64,000 nt of DNA from Epiperipatus broadwayi. Lineage: Eukaryota > Onychophora > Udeonychophora > Euonychophora > Peripatidae. The position numbers and the translations under genes were made by a program. Under the pieces are notes generated by a model. That model was not told the DNA's origin and did not search any database. It was given only the letters and a program-made list of their open reading frames with translations. Shown here piece by piece: positions 39,445-50,683 of this stretch. The number at the start of each line of letters is the position of its first letter. The stretch's first letter is position 1. The stretch lies in contig JAQFVV010012418.1 of NCBI GenBank assembly GCA_028023455.1, forward strand, positions 8,057,244 through 8,121,243. Direction: 5' to 3'.

Positions 39445-40811
39445 ATAAGGTATGATTTTAGTTGAAAGTCCAATTAAAGCGGCTTGAATGCTTAATAATT
39501 AACTGATCTATTTTTTTTATAGTTTTTAATCACTGTGTAGTTTAATGCTATTCCAGCAAGGTCCACTAATATAATAAAATATTATTTCATTTGAGATCTA
39601 AATTATTATTTATAAAGAGAAATAAAATCAATTTTTTTTCTCTCCGTATGTCATTGGAATATGTCATTGGAGTAAGACGTCGAATCAGTCTTATTGTAAT
39701 TGTTTCTTTGATATCCGTTTCCATATAAAATGTTGTTTTTAATCTTTTTGTAAAGAAGAAATAAAATGTTTATTCTTTATATACATCAGTTAGTCAAATG
39801 TTTAGACATCTGATGTATTATTACCTTGTACTAAATGTAAACGAAGAATTTAGAATCTAGAATCCGTGGTCATTTAATTCTAAAATCTTTTTTTTTAAAA
39901 AAAAATAAATAAATAAATGTAAACAAAATTAAAATTGTGCAAACTAAATAAAATGAAATGTTAACCACTAATGTGAATCTGTTACGCAGGACGCAGTCTC
40001 TGATAAAATTACTATTTAATTATAAAATTAATGTAAAGAATGTTTTTTAAAGAGCTTGAGTTAAATGTCAATGTAAAATAATTAATGAGTTTAAAATATA
40101 TATAACTAAAACAAAACTTCCAGTGTTCTTCGAATCTTTTCATTTACTTTTATTTTAAGTAATCTTTGATTTTAAATATATATATAAATCAATCATCCAA
40201 GTTCTCATTAAAATATAATTAAAAATGAATCTCATGCTTGAAGGCTCTGCTTCGAGCACGGTGAAAGTAAAGGAATTCGATGTTATCGCCGAGAAAGGTT
40301 ATTGATTAGATCTTTGACCAGGGGATATAGGTAAATAGGACAGAATCCACGATGTATCTGACTTATATATCTTGTACATGGTCGGACTCAAGGTACTTTA
40401 CCTGTATTCCGGGTCTTGTTGGATCGATATACGTTTTTCGACCGGTGCACTATATTAAAAAAAATATTACTGGTAAGATGAATGAGAGTTCTTTATATCC
40501 ATTTAACTTTTGAATGAAATATATAAACTTCTAATGGACTGGCTAGTTGCTTAATAATTGTGATTAATTTTGTAACTTTTTATTCATATTTATTCTTAAT
40601 AATATATATCTTAGTAAGGTTTAGTAAGGGTATGCATGAATGAATAATTTGTATTTTGATTATTGTTATTTCTTGTTTATTAAATACTATTTTAAAACTA
40701 AAATTTAGCAATCTGTTTAATTTCCTAAATGTGAATACATTTAATTATTTAGCTATATAAACATAGGGAAAGAATTCCTAAGAAAATGAAAAATAATCTT
40801 GACTTAATTAA

Positions 40812-40871
40812 CTTTGTGACAGTTTGTTCAGTTAAATGGTCCACTGAACACAATTAAAGCTGTCACAAGTT
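40812..40871. repeat. Imperfect hairpin
   Basis: CTTTGTGACAG and CTGTCACAAG face each other, with an inner GTTCAGT/ACTGAAC pair around a loop of about 10 nt. It could form a stem of 60 nt in RNA. Its function is unknown. Confidence 0.7.
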
Positions 40872-41152
40872 GTTTTTTTTAGATCTACAATTCCTGTTGT
40901 AGAAAAATAGAATATAAACTATCCTGGGTTTGGATGACCAGAAAATAAAATCGTATTTTCCAGATACTTCACTGTTGATTTATTTGTAAAGGAGATGCAA
41001 TTTGGTCATAGAAAAAAATCATTAACCAATTAGACCAGTATGTAACATTTGATAAGTAGAATAAAATTATATAGACATATGAATGTGCAACATATATGCA
41101 TATTATGGAAAACTGTGCTAAAACCCATAGTAATCAGGTATTGTATAAACTA

Positions 41153-43010
41153 TGTTTTTTTTTCCACCTCATATGGAAATGTATTATTATTCTAACTTAT
41201 TGGTTTTAGCTTTTTTTTTTTTTGTCTTATATTAATAATTTAGTAAATTATTAAAGTGTATAATGTGTGCACCTATCTTATATATTAATAAGCTAAAAAA
41301 AAAAACAATGAGAAAAAAATTAAAATCAAAAGAAAAAAAAATCTTATCTTTCCTTATAATCAAGATTAAAGTTTTCTATCTTACCTAATTTTTCGAGCAG
41401 AAATATATTTTAATTGCACAAATTTGAAAAGTTTTAAAATCCTGCTTAATTACTAATGATTTTGAAAAAGAAGAGAAAAGGTGGGGGGAGGAAATCTAAA
41501 TTTTAAATCAGGCTCTACTGTGAGATGTTAGTGCAATATTTTTTTTTTTTTATAGTTGTATAATGTTATGAATGAGTTCTAATTGTATCTTACTAAAGTT
41601 TCACCTGACAAATTGGGAAACAAAAGGCAAAATATTTTTTTGCTGTTTCTATTGTTTCTAAAAATACTGCAGAAGTGTGAATCCTATTTCAAAGGAAAAT
41701 CAAAGAAATTGGAGAGAGGGTGTAAAAAAAGAAAAAACTATAAATGAAAACAAAAGATTAGTAAGCAGTAGGGTGAAAAATAGGATACATAGAAACTCTA
41801 TAACAGCGAATCTACAATGTTTTCGGTTAGAGCAATTACTCTTCCCTGAGAAGCCTTGCCTTCTTTGCTGAGTCCAATATCAGCATAGGAATTGTTAAGG
41901 CCTGGCAGGAAAGGTGCCAACCAGCTCAAAGTCGCAACACTATAAGCTAGAACAATTGAGATACATACAAGAAGCATACAAACACATGGGTTACAACACA
42001 AGTAACTCACTCATGAGTGAATTCAGCGATCAGATAGCTTCCAGTTAAGTGCTACCTGGATGATCAACAGCAATTCATCGACAATAACAGCGACGCAATG
42101 AAGAGGGTAATTATGAACTATTTCTTTAAGTGAATACGAGGACTTTTCAGGGGGAGGTATGCAATTTAGAAACTCATTTCATATCCTATAATGAAATATA
42201 TTTGGGAAATTGGCATTTCTCTCAATAGAGCTTAGCATTTGTTTCTTATATATATATATTCATAATAGTTTGAACTCAGTATCTTTTATAAATTTTGTCT
42301 TGTATACATTTTGTTTTGCTCTGTGTGTATGTGTTGATGTAACTAAGAGATAATCTTGGAAAGTTAGAGTGCATAAGATAGGTAAATAAGTCGATAATAT
42401 AGCCAGAGATATTTATTGTCAATTTAGAATTGTTAGTTCTTTCACATAAACCCAAAATGATGAATGTTTGAGGTCATCGATTGGGATAGTGATCAATTGT
42501 ATAATATGTCTAAGCCAGGGTATTTATATTTTTTTTATCTCAGAAAACACCACATATCTCCGCCGATTCATAGAAGAGGGTGTAGATGTATTCCCTTGGA
42601 TGAGAATAAATGTTCAAAGGTTATATTGAGAAATAGCATACATAAAGAGAATTGGTAATCGTTGAGGAGAAAGAAGAGGCGAAAAGATTGTCTTGCTTGG
42701 GTACAGTATTATACATTATTAGAAAACAACAAAAGTTTGATTTAATACTTTTATTTGCATGTATATCTAGGTTTATAAATTATGTATTAAAAATGTGCCT
42801 TGTGTTAGGAGGTAATCAGGTATACTAATTAGGTGCTTGAGGGTTTGGGTGACTGCTACTTAAAAAAATTTAGGATTTGAGTCAAATTGCAAAAACAGGG
42901 ATTCATTCAAACTTAATTCTAGGCTATCTGCCCAGTAGCATCCTGTAGCGGCCATTTATGTCCCACAATTTAATAAGCTTTGCCATACCAGTCATTATAA
43001 TCATGATACA
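41153..43010 (+). repeat. 5' LTR (about 1.86 kb)
   Basis: Left copy of the direct repeat, starting TGTTTTTTTTTCCACCTCAT and ending ATCATGATACA. ORFs inside (41677-41871, 41798-42010 minus, 42464-42658) are not conserved as frames in the other LTR, so they are not genes. It contains about 150 bp (about 42540-42690) shortened in the right copy. Confidence 0.75.
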
Positions 43011-43199
43011 GGGTAAAAAATGAAACAATATAAAATGGCTTCCCAGCTTGTAGGGTTTGAAGAATAATGAGATCGGCCTGAGAAAGGAGTAGGGTGGAAG
43101 ACAACTGAGACATTGAGAGTTAATCTGGGGGTGAGATAGGGACACATGGGGGGATTTTGATATTTAAGTAGAAAAATAGTATTAATAAAAGAGAGAAAA

Positions 43200-44200
43200 A
43201 TGAGTGAAGATGAAAGTTTTATAGAAAGTGCGGAGAAGACATTCAAAAACATTGAACTAATCCAAATGGTAGATATAATAAGAACTATTGCTGAACTAAA
43301 AGAAATAATAGTGAGAGATAGTAAAGAAATTAGAGAAATGAGAATCACGATCGAAGATATCAGAAAAGATGTAAACCGATTAAAAGAAAGTAGTAGAAAG
43401 AAGGAAAATAAAGTAAAAGGGGAGCAGACAACAGATGACACAGATAAAAAGAGAAAAAAGCAGAAAAGAGATCAAATGGGTGGAGATTAGAGACAACCCA
43501 CAAAATAAATAAAATAGACAGAAGGTGAACACCATGAGAAAAGATTTTGGAAAAATATGAATGGAACCCAGTCTAAATGAGGATGAGCTAAGTCAGATAG
43601 AGACCTGGTAGCCAAGTTTATTTACATTAAAATGTTCAATGGAAACAGGAGAGAAAGCCCATTTGATTACCTGGACAGTTTGCATGAAAAATTTCCAAAA
43701 AATTAGAGAAAGGGAAAAAATCATCATCATTACCAATCATTTATGTGGCGCAGCCTGTGAGTAGTGGAAAATCATAAATATATTCCTCGAACATTCCAAG
43801 AGTACAAAACGATGATACTTTGGGGGTTCTGAAACATGGAGAAACAGGAGTCCATACATGTCTGAATATCCCATGAGTAATATGTAAGAACTGCCAGTGA
43901 AAGTTATAGACAATTCTTTCAAAGGCAAGCTTCAAGCTGAAAGTTACTCTATGAACTAGTACCAGATAGTAAGGAGGATTACCTAGGTATAAGTTATCAG
44001 TTGGAGTACAATTGAAGCTGGCCAAAAACTGTAGGTTGTCCATTGAAAAAGCTATTGAAATTCTAGTGGACATGGATCATAACGATCTGTACAAGGAAAA
44101 AAAAGGAATCAGAAATAAGATGGGGGGAATTATAACGAACCTACGACATGGCCCAGTCATATACCCAGAAAAGGGGAGATGGGGAAATATTAAGAGTGGT
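43200..44200 (+). pseudogene. gag remnant of the LTR element
   Basis: Begins with an ATG ORF (43200-43490, 96 codons) of charged, coiled-coil character (MSEDESFIESAEKTFK at the start, then KEIREMRITIEDIRKDVNRL), ending in a Lys-rich tail and a stop. Beyond it, in broken frames, come FNGNRRESPFDYLDSLHEKF (about 43630-43690), PDSKEDYLG, and QLKLAKNCRLSIEKAIEILV (44000-44070). The order and the RESP motif parallel the remnant at 34330-35700. Probably a structural protein that packaged the element RNA; now disrupted. Confidence 0.65.
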
Positions 44201-44250
44201 AGAGATTTGTTTTGTTTTTTATCATTTTTCTTGAGAGGAAAGTAATGAGA

Positions 44251-46813
44251 TGGTATTTTTTTTCCCATCTCATATGGAAATCTACTATTATTCTAACTTG
44301 TTGGTTTTAGCTTAATATTTTTTTTTTGTCTTATATTAAAAAATTTAATAAATTATCAAAGTGTATAGTGTGTGTGCCTATCTTATATATTAATCAGCTA
44401 AAAAAAAAAATTAATAAATAAAAAGAGAAAAAAAAATTATTTTTCTTTATAATCAAGATTGTAAACAAAGGCAAAACTCTTTTCTCCATACAGTAGTGCC
44501 ACCCTGTGCTAACCAGAGTAATCAATAGATGCCAGAAGGCTTGTGCATAAAATCCCTATCTAGTGCCTACTCATCCAATATCCCCAAGACTAGTTTCTGG
44601 CTTGTGGCCATCATCAGTGAGGAGCCTTGGATCTGAGAGCACTGCACCTAGATCTTAGGATCTAATGCAACCCTCCAGCAGCCACCTTTTAACTCTACTT
44701 TACTAATGAAACACAAAAAATATTTTCAATCTAAGCTCAATAGCTTTTTTGTGTTTTCAATTTCATTCTCATAGTTTTGTAGTAAAGTAGAGTTAAAAGG
44801 TGGCTGCTGGAGGGTTGCATTAGATCCTAGGATCTAGGTGCAGTGCTCTCAGATCCAAGGCTCCTCACTGATGATGGCCACAAGCCAGAAACTAATCTGG
44901 GGATATTGGATGAGTAGGCACTAGATAGGGATTTTATGCACAAGCCTTCTGACATCTATTGATTACTCTGGTTAGCACAGGGTGGCACTACTGCATGGAG
45001 AAAAGAGTTTTGCCTTTGTTTACAACAATTATGTGCTAGTATGAGATGGTGATCATGTGATGTTTAGTGGTTATAATCAAGATTAAAAGTTTTCTATTAA
45101 TTATTCAAGCAGAAATATATTTTAATTATGCAAATTTGCAATTTTAAAATCCTGCTTAATTACTAATGACTTTAAAAAAAAAAAAAAGTTGGGAAGGAGG
45201 AAATCTAAATTTTAAATCAGGCTCTACTGTAAAATGTTAGTGCAAGTATTTTTTTTATAATTGTATAATGTTATGGATGAGTTCTAATTGTATCTTACTA
45301 AAGATTCACCAGACAAATTGGAAGATAAAGACAAAATATTTTTTGCTGTTTCTATTGTTTCTAAAATTAGCTCAGAAATGTGAATCTTATTTAAAAGGAA
45401 AATCAAGGAACTTGGAGAGGGGTGTGTGGAGAAAGAAGAAGTTATAAATAAAAAACGAGATTAATTAAGTAAGCAGTAGGAATGAAGAAGGTTACAAAGA
45501 AACTATGTAGTACTGAATCTACAATGTTTTCTGGCAAGAGATGTCAGACTCTTCCCCAAGAAGTTTTGCCTTCTTTGCTGAGCCTGATGTTATTGTGGAA
45601 GCCCTGGAAAGAATGGTGCCAAACAACTAGCCAAAATCGCAACACTATAAGCCAGGACCAATCCAGATATATGCAAGAAGCATGCAGGCACATAGGTTCC
45701 AACACAGAAACATCTCACTCATGAGTGAATTTGGCAATCAGATAACTGCCAGTTAAGTATAATATGGAGGGTTGATCCCAATTCAGTCAACAGTAACAGC
45801 TATGCAATGGAGTGGATAACTATGAACTGTTTCTTTAAGTGAATGCTAGAACAATTTTTTTTTTTGGGATGCAATTTAGAGACTCATTTCATACCCTATA
45901 ATGAAATATATTTGGGAAATTGACATTTCTCTCAATAGAGCTTGGTATTAAGTTATCTTATATATATATTATATTCATAAGAATTTAAACCCATAGTATC
46001 TTTTATAAGTTTTCCTTTGTATACATTTTATTTTGCTCTGCATGTGTGCATGTGTTAATGTAACTGAGATAATCTTGGAAAGTTACTGTCCATAGGATAG
46101 GTAAACAAGTCAATAATAGAGCCACAAAGATACTTAGTGTCAATCTAGAATCATTAGTTCTGTCACATAACCCAAAATAGTGAGGGTTTGAGTTAATCAG
46201 ATGAGGTAGTGATTAGTTGTACAATACATCTAGGCCAGGGTACTTTTTTTGGGTGAAGATCTCAGGAAGCATGAAGGGAATGCCAGCATATTATCTCGCT
46301 TGGGTACAATATTACACAGGTTATTAGAAAACTTAATAAAAGTTTAATATGATAATTTTATTTGCGTGCATGTCTGAGTTTATAAATTATGTATTAAAAA
46401 GATGTGCCTTATGTAGGGGGTAGTCGAGTATAGTAATTATGTGCTTGAGGCTTTGGGTGACTGTGCTACATAAGTAAATAAAACTAGGATTTGGGTCAGA
46501 TCGCAAAAATAGATATTCATTCAAACCTAGTTGATGTAATCTGATGCACAGTGACTACTCCTTAAACGAAGTCAGAAATCTCTCAGCAACTATGCCCAGC
46601 AAAACCTGTTAGCCACTTTACCTTCCATTCCCCACTCTAAGTTTTCCCCTATTTTGCTCCATCCCATTTCCACAACATAATCTTTGTCAACTCTATGGTC
46701 TTTATATCTAAATCCCCCTAGTTCTAGGCTATCTGCCTAGTGGTGCCCTATAGCGGCCATTCATGTCCGAAATTTATTAAGCTTTACCATACCGGTCATT
46801 ATGTATCATGGCA
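44251..46813 (+). repeat. 3' LTR carrying a palindromic insertion
   Basis: Right copy of the direct repeat, starting TGGTATTTTTTTTCCCATCT and ending near ATGTATCATGGCA. It is interrupted by the palindromic element at 44461-45070. Without that insert and its duplicated target it is about 1.94 kb. It carries roughly 150 bp (46555-46720) absent from the left copy. The copies differ at many positions, so the element is not young. Confidence 0.75.
44461..45070. mobile_element. Palindromic (inverted-dimer) element, copy 2
   Basis: Same family as 23265-23858, inserted in the 3' LTR. It is flanked by a perfect 14-bp direct repeat, TTATAATCAAGATT (44447-44460 and 45071-45084), and the 5' LTR preserves the empty site with a single copy near 41354-41367. 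The left arm starts GTAAACAAAGGC. The right arm continues past GCCTTTGTTTAC for about 50 bp (ATTATGTGCTAGTATGAGAT and on) that the left arm lacks. The centre lies near 44710-44755. No ORF and no obvious poly(A) tail. Confidence 0.9.
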
Positions 46814-47300
46814 ATATATAAAAACATAATAATATATATTTTCTCATATTTCCATTAGCTTTATTATTTTAGACCTCATCATATACTATACAATTTTTAT
46901 CATCACATCCAGAGATGTTGCCTATCTATTTTAATGATATCTATTTCACTATTCACATGGTCATTTTCTGAGTAGTTTCATATTTAATTAGTTTATATAA
47001 GTACTACTATGAAATTGTGATTTCATGATATAATAAGAAGTTTCCTTTCAGGCACTTTGTCACGAATTATAATTTATTAAAGTGCTACTATAGTAACCAA
47101 ATTGTAAATTCTAATATCCAAATGAAACTTATTAATTATAATTTGCTATAAAATGTGACTGGCAAATTGATGCATTTTATAGCATAATTCAGCCAACTTT
47201 TCATATGAGCATTGCTGCATTTAATTGTATTTTTATGAATTTTATATAATCAAATTACTGTAACTCCCATTGATGCGCATTAATATTATTTGCAATTTGA
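46814..47300. other. Intron, no gene seen
   Basis: AT-rich; nothing recognised. Confidence 0.4.
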
Positions 47301-49700
47301 TCTCTGCAATTTAGTTAATAGACATTTGATTTCTCTCATCTTCCTAGTGCTCCCAAAAGAATTTACTGATAATTTCTCTTAATTATAATAAAAGCCAAAT
47401 TTTCCAATTTCTATCAGAAAAATCAAATCCAGAATTACTAACCTTCCTTGAAAAATTTTCTTAGTAAAACATTAAAATACAAGCCAGCATAAGTAGTTAT
47501 TTGCCAAAAAGCAATGCCACATTCTAAGCTAGATTACTTATTCGACAATTCCAACATATTTCCCACTACTACACACACACATACCAAATAAACTTTATCA
47601 ATTTACTTCTTTTAAAGACTTCTACATCACTGCTAATTTTACGTTTCCAAATTATGATTCAATTCTTCCCCAAATCCATATCTCTAAAGCTTCAAAGTAT
47701 GTTTCCAACTTAACCATATTTGTTTCTTCTAAATAGTTATATTAGGAATAAACAATTAACAAGCTTCTTTCTTAGACATCAATTTGAGAGCCCAGAACAA
47801 CTTTCTATGTTTATTAAAAGCATTGTCTATGCAATGCAATTTTCATTCTAATTTCTTTACATTATCAATTAATCAACTTATAATAAGTACTAATCTGCTT
47901 TGCAGCTTTCAGTCCAATACTTACTCTATTCTTTTCTTCTTATCTATCTATTTTCATTGCTTTAGTTTTATTTGCATTTATTTTCATCCTAAATTTTCTA
48001 TAAGTACTCTGAATTCCACCTAACATTTTATTAAGCCATTTTCAAGATCTCAAGTACTGCTATATCATCAAAAAATCTGATACAATTAATCCTTCTACCA
48101 CAATCGCTAAATTACCTCTTTATCAAAAAAAACAACATTCATTTAACAACTCATCCCTCTCTTTAGATAAATATTAATCAATTGTCATTTTAAGATCAAT
48201 AAAACAAATATTAATCTCTTCAGTAGCGAATTCTTTTTTTTCTCACTGCTTTTATGTCACTTTTATCCCTATATAATATTGTTCTATCCAGTATCCCTAA
48301 ACTGATGTCTAGTTTATGGCTTCATCAGTGAAGAACTTTGGATCAGAGGGCACCTGGGCCTTTAGAATTTAATATATAATAATGGTGAAAAAAATGTAAA
48401 ATGGGTTAATGTAATGACTTATTGGAAATATTAACGTCCTAAGTTTTCTCTGTAGTATTTCTATATGTCTTTCAAAAACTATTCTAACATTCCATCTGCA
48501 AGATTTATAATAATTGTCATTATTCAATTATATTTCTTTCTCTCTACTATTTACAAATTGAACTACTCATTGGCCAGGACATATTCAGTCAATTAAAAAT
48601 TTACCTATCCAAAACTTTAAACCATAACTCCTTCACTGCATTAAAATATTACACTAATGTGTCTAAAAATTTCACAATTCTTTGAATTAAGTCTTTCTGT
48701 AAGAGAAACATAACTTGAGGGAAAATCTATTAGCCATTTTTTTCAGATCTAAACTATTATTATAAATGGCAATCATTCTCTCGGACTCTTTCTCTAATTA
48801 CTTTCAATAATTAATTCTTGATATTTTTCAGATTTTCATTTCACTTAATGCTTTTATAATTTCATCTCTTATTATAACATAATCTATTTCCTTCTTATCT
48901 ATATGACAGATAGAAGCTTATTGTTTCTGTAATATAAATCACTTATATGTTATTCCCATTTTTTCAATATAAAGACTTTCTTAAAAATTATTTATTTGTA
49001 ATTTCAATAACTACTTTATTTCTCCAACTGTTCTTTTCCCATCCAACTTTTTATTCCATTATACAATTTTTATTTTAATTCTTTTAATTCCTTAAATTCT
49101 CTTTTACCCACTCTCTCTTCCATTTTATTAATCATTTCATTATTAACTCAAAGTTTATTTATTGTTTTTCACTTGTTTCATAATTTACTGTCTTTATTAC
49201 AACAATATCTCTTTAAGTTTTGCTTAAATATTTTTCATCTTTTATTTGAATTTACTTCAATAATTAGCTGACTACTATTAATTTTTATTTCTTATTCAAT
49301 AACTATGACTTTCCCCCCTCAATATAATCTTTTAATTTATCAATTGTCTATTTTTCACTTATATCAGTTCTTATTCTTTTAGAAGTTAATCTCAATTCTT
49401 CTCCCTCTACTTGTTATTTGAATCTATATTAGTTTCAGAATGTGTACATATACTTAAATATTATTTTTAAATCTATTTTGAATCAAAATACTTTATATGA
49501 AGAAATCCTTCTCAATCCCAATACATAACCTCCATCAATTTTATCATTAGTTGACTGAGCTGTAACAACATTCCAATCCCCTAATTATCATTATAGAATT
49601 ATTTTTATAATTCTTTTACAATATCTTTTCAGATTTTTCTATTTCATTTGTGTTACAATTACTCATCATCATACATACATCATTAATAATCAGATCACTT
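47300..49700 (-). pseudogene. LINE remnant (reverse transcriptase C-terminal half)
   Basis: The minus strand carries a decayed non-LTR retrotransposon. The clearest parts are NICFIDLKMTID (about 48225-48190), INCIRFFDDIAVLEILK (about 48105-48055; FFDD at the YADD active-site position), KFRMKINANKTKAMKIDR (about 48005-47950), EIRMKIALHRQCF (about 47850), and ETYFEALEIWIWGRIES (about 47705-47655; consensus FEMWCWRRM). This order is that of LINE reverse transcriptases. Frameshifts and stops are frequent. The part above 48370 is similarly T/C-rich on the plus strand and may be the upstream portion, but I saw no secure endonuclease motif. A fossil palindromic fragment sits inside at 48277-48373. 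Confidence 0.65.
48277..48373. mobile_element. Fossil fragment of the palindromic element family
   Basis: About 95 bp aligning with one arm of the elements at 23265 and 44461: ATCCAGTATCCC, ACTGATGTCTAGTTTATGGC, TTCATCAGTGAAGAACTTTG, GATCAGAGGGCACCTGG and TAGAATTTAAT. It is much more diverged than the two larger copies and lacks a partner arm. Confidence 0.7.
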
Positions 49701-50596
49701 GGAAATGTATTCACTCTTATCACCATTAATCCACTGTTTATTGGAGTTTACTTATAAAACTGTTTTTAGTCACATAAAAAAATATGAGTTTCTAATATTA
49801 TATAATCAATACTTTTATTATATAATTAATATATTATTGAAATATAATTCATTATTATCATTATGTTTAAAACTAAAAGAAAATATATATAAACTGTTAT
49901 GAAAATTTTCTTCTACATAAAAGTGCAACTAGGGCTTAATAGGGAGAAGAATGACAGTTGTATTTGTGTAAATATATTTTGACCTCTATTTAAAAGAATG
50001 AATGTAATGGATGTATTTACTTTGATGAAGTTTAATAATAATTATAAAATAAAACATACTATTAATCATAAGAATGAAAAACTTGACAACATGGAAACAA
50101 TAAATTTAAAGATTGAAAATGTATTAAGATACAAGTAATATACTATTCTAATTTAAAATAAATTATAAAAAAAAAAGTTTAATTAAAAAATTGCCTAATA
50201 TGCATTATATACATGAAGCAAACGCATTTCTTATATATATTTTGTATATGCTTAATTTCTTATTAATGTAAAATAAAGAGTATGACTAAATGTTATTAAT
50301 ACATACATAATCCTAATTAGTATAATTTTTATTTTTTTTTACAATTCTTGTTCAATTTATTAACAAGTTAAGAACAAATTGAAAGACTGAAAACTTATTA
50401 AGATAAACTAATTTGCTATTCCGATTTTAAATAAATTGGTGAAAAAGTTTAGATCATGAAAGAATTATTTAAAAAAAAAAATACTGCCCATATAACTAAT
50501 AAATATTTATATTTTAGATTATTAAAGATAATTATTTTGTATAATTGAATAAAAATAATTAAAACAGATAAGTAATTATTATAAATCTTTTCTTAC
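49701..50596. other. Intron downstream of the AEARLAAKRAAR exon
   Basis: AT-rich, with no gene. The ORF at 49699-49902 is low-complexity. Confidence 0.45.
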
Positions 50597-50683
50597 CTCT
50601 CTCTGCTGCTTTTCCAGTTCCCTCATTCTAATCTCTCGGGCTTCTGCCCTGGCTGCTCGTTTAGCAGCTAGCCTAGCTTCAGC
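50597..50683 (-). CDS. LRRFIP2: LRRFIP-family internal exon (AEARLAAKRAAR block)
   Basis: This 87-nt exon (29 codons, phase 0 at both ends) reads AEARLAAKRAARAEAR, then EIRMRELEKQQRE. That is the highly conserved N-terminal basic block of LRRFIP1/LRRFIP2, proteins known to bind Flightless-I and to act in Wnt/Dishevelled and Toll-like receptor signalling. On the minus strand the acceptor is a T-rich tract ending in TTTTTTGTAG before GCT. The donor after GAG is GTAAGA. The reading frame has no stop, and the exon is much richer in G+C than the surrounding intron. The preceding residues of the family (about NQIAREAE) must come from an exon beyond the right edge of the window. The family call is secure. 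Which vertebrate paralogue it matches cannot be told from 29 residues, so the symbol is a family label. Confidence 0.93.

Larger units (their letters stand above)
37961..41152. other. GC-richer block of unknown nature inside the intron
   Basis: Base composition is less AT-biased than the surrounding intron at 37990-38220, 38460-38640, 38990-39480 and 40230-40450, with CpG-containing text. The ORF at 37958-38167 (minus) has no domain. TGGCTCCTGGTTACAC at 39034 could be a primer binding site after an LTR. An alternative first exon of the host gene is another possibility. Neither is demonstrated. Confidence 0.35.
41153..46813 (+). mobile_element. Gag-only LTR retrotransposon, nested insertion in 3' LTR
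   Basis: Long direct repeats at 41153-43010 and 44251-46813 bracket a 1.24-kb internal region that holds only gag-like sequence. Both repeats begin with TG and share TCATATGGAAAT, AATCAAGATT, TTTTAAATCAGGCTCTACTG, GAATGAGTTCTAATTGTATC-like text and an end region with CTAGGCTATCTGCC, TAGCGGCCATT and CATACC-GTCATTAT; both seem to end in CA. GAGAGGAAAGTAATGAGA just before the right repeat could serve as a polypurine tract. No pol domains were seen, so it would depend on another element's enzymes. No convincing target duplication was found. Confidence 0.72.

Noticed and set aside
43001-43441. 146-codon minus-strand ORF, the longest uninterrupted hydrophobic frame in the area
   Set aside because: It is the antisense shadow of the Lys/Glu-rich gag N-terminus on the plus strand; reversing such codons yields Ile/Leu/Phe/Ser-rich peptides.
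45482-45724. 80-codon ORF in the 3' LTR
   Set aside because: The homologous part of the 5' LTR (41677-41871) is read in a different frame with a different peptide, so neither is conserved coding.
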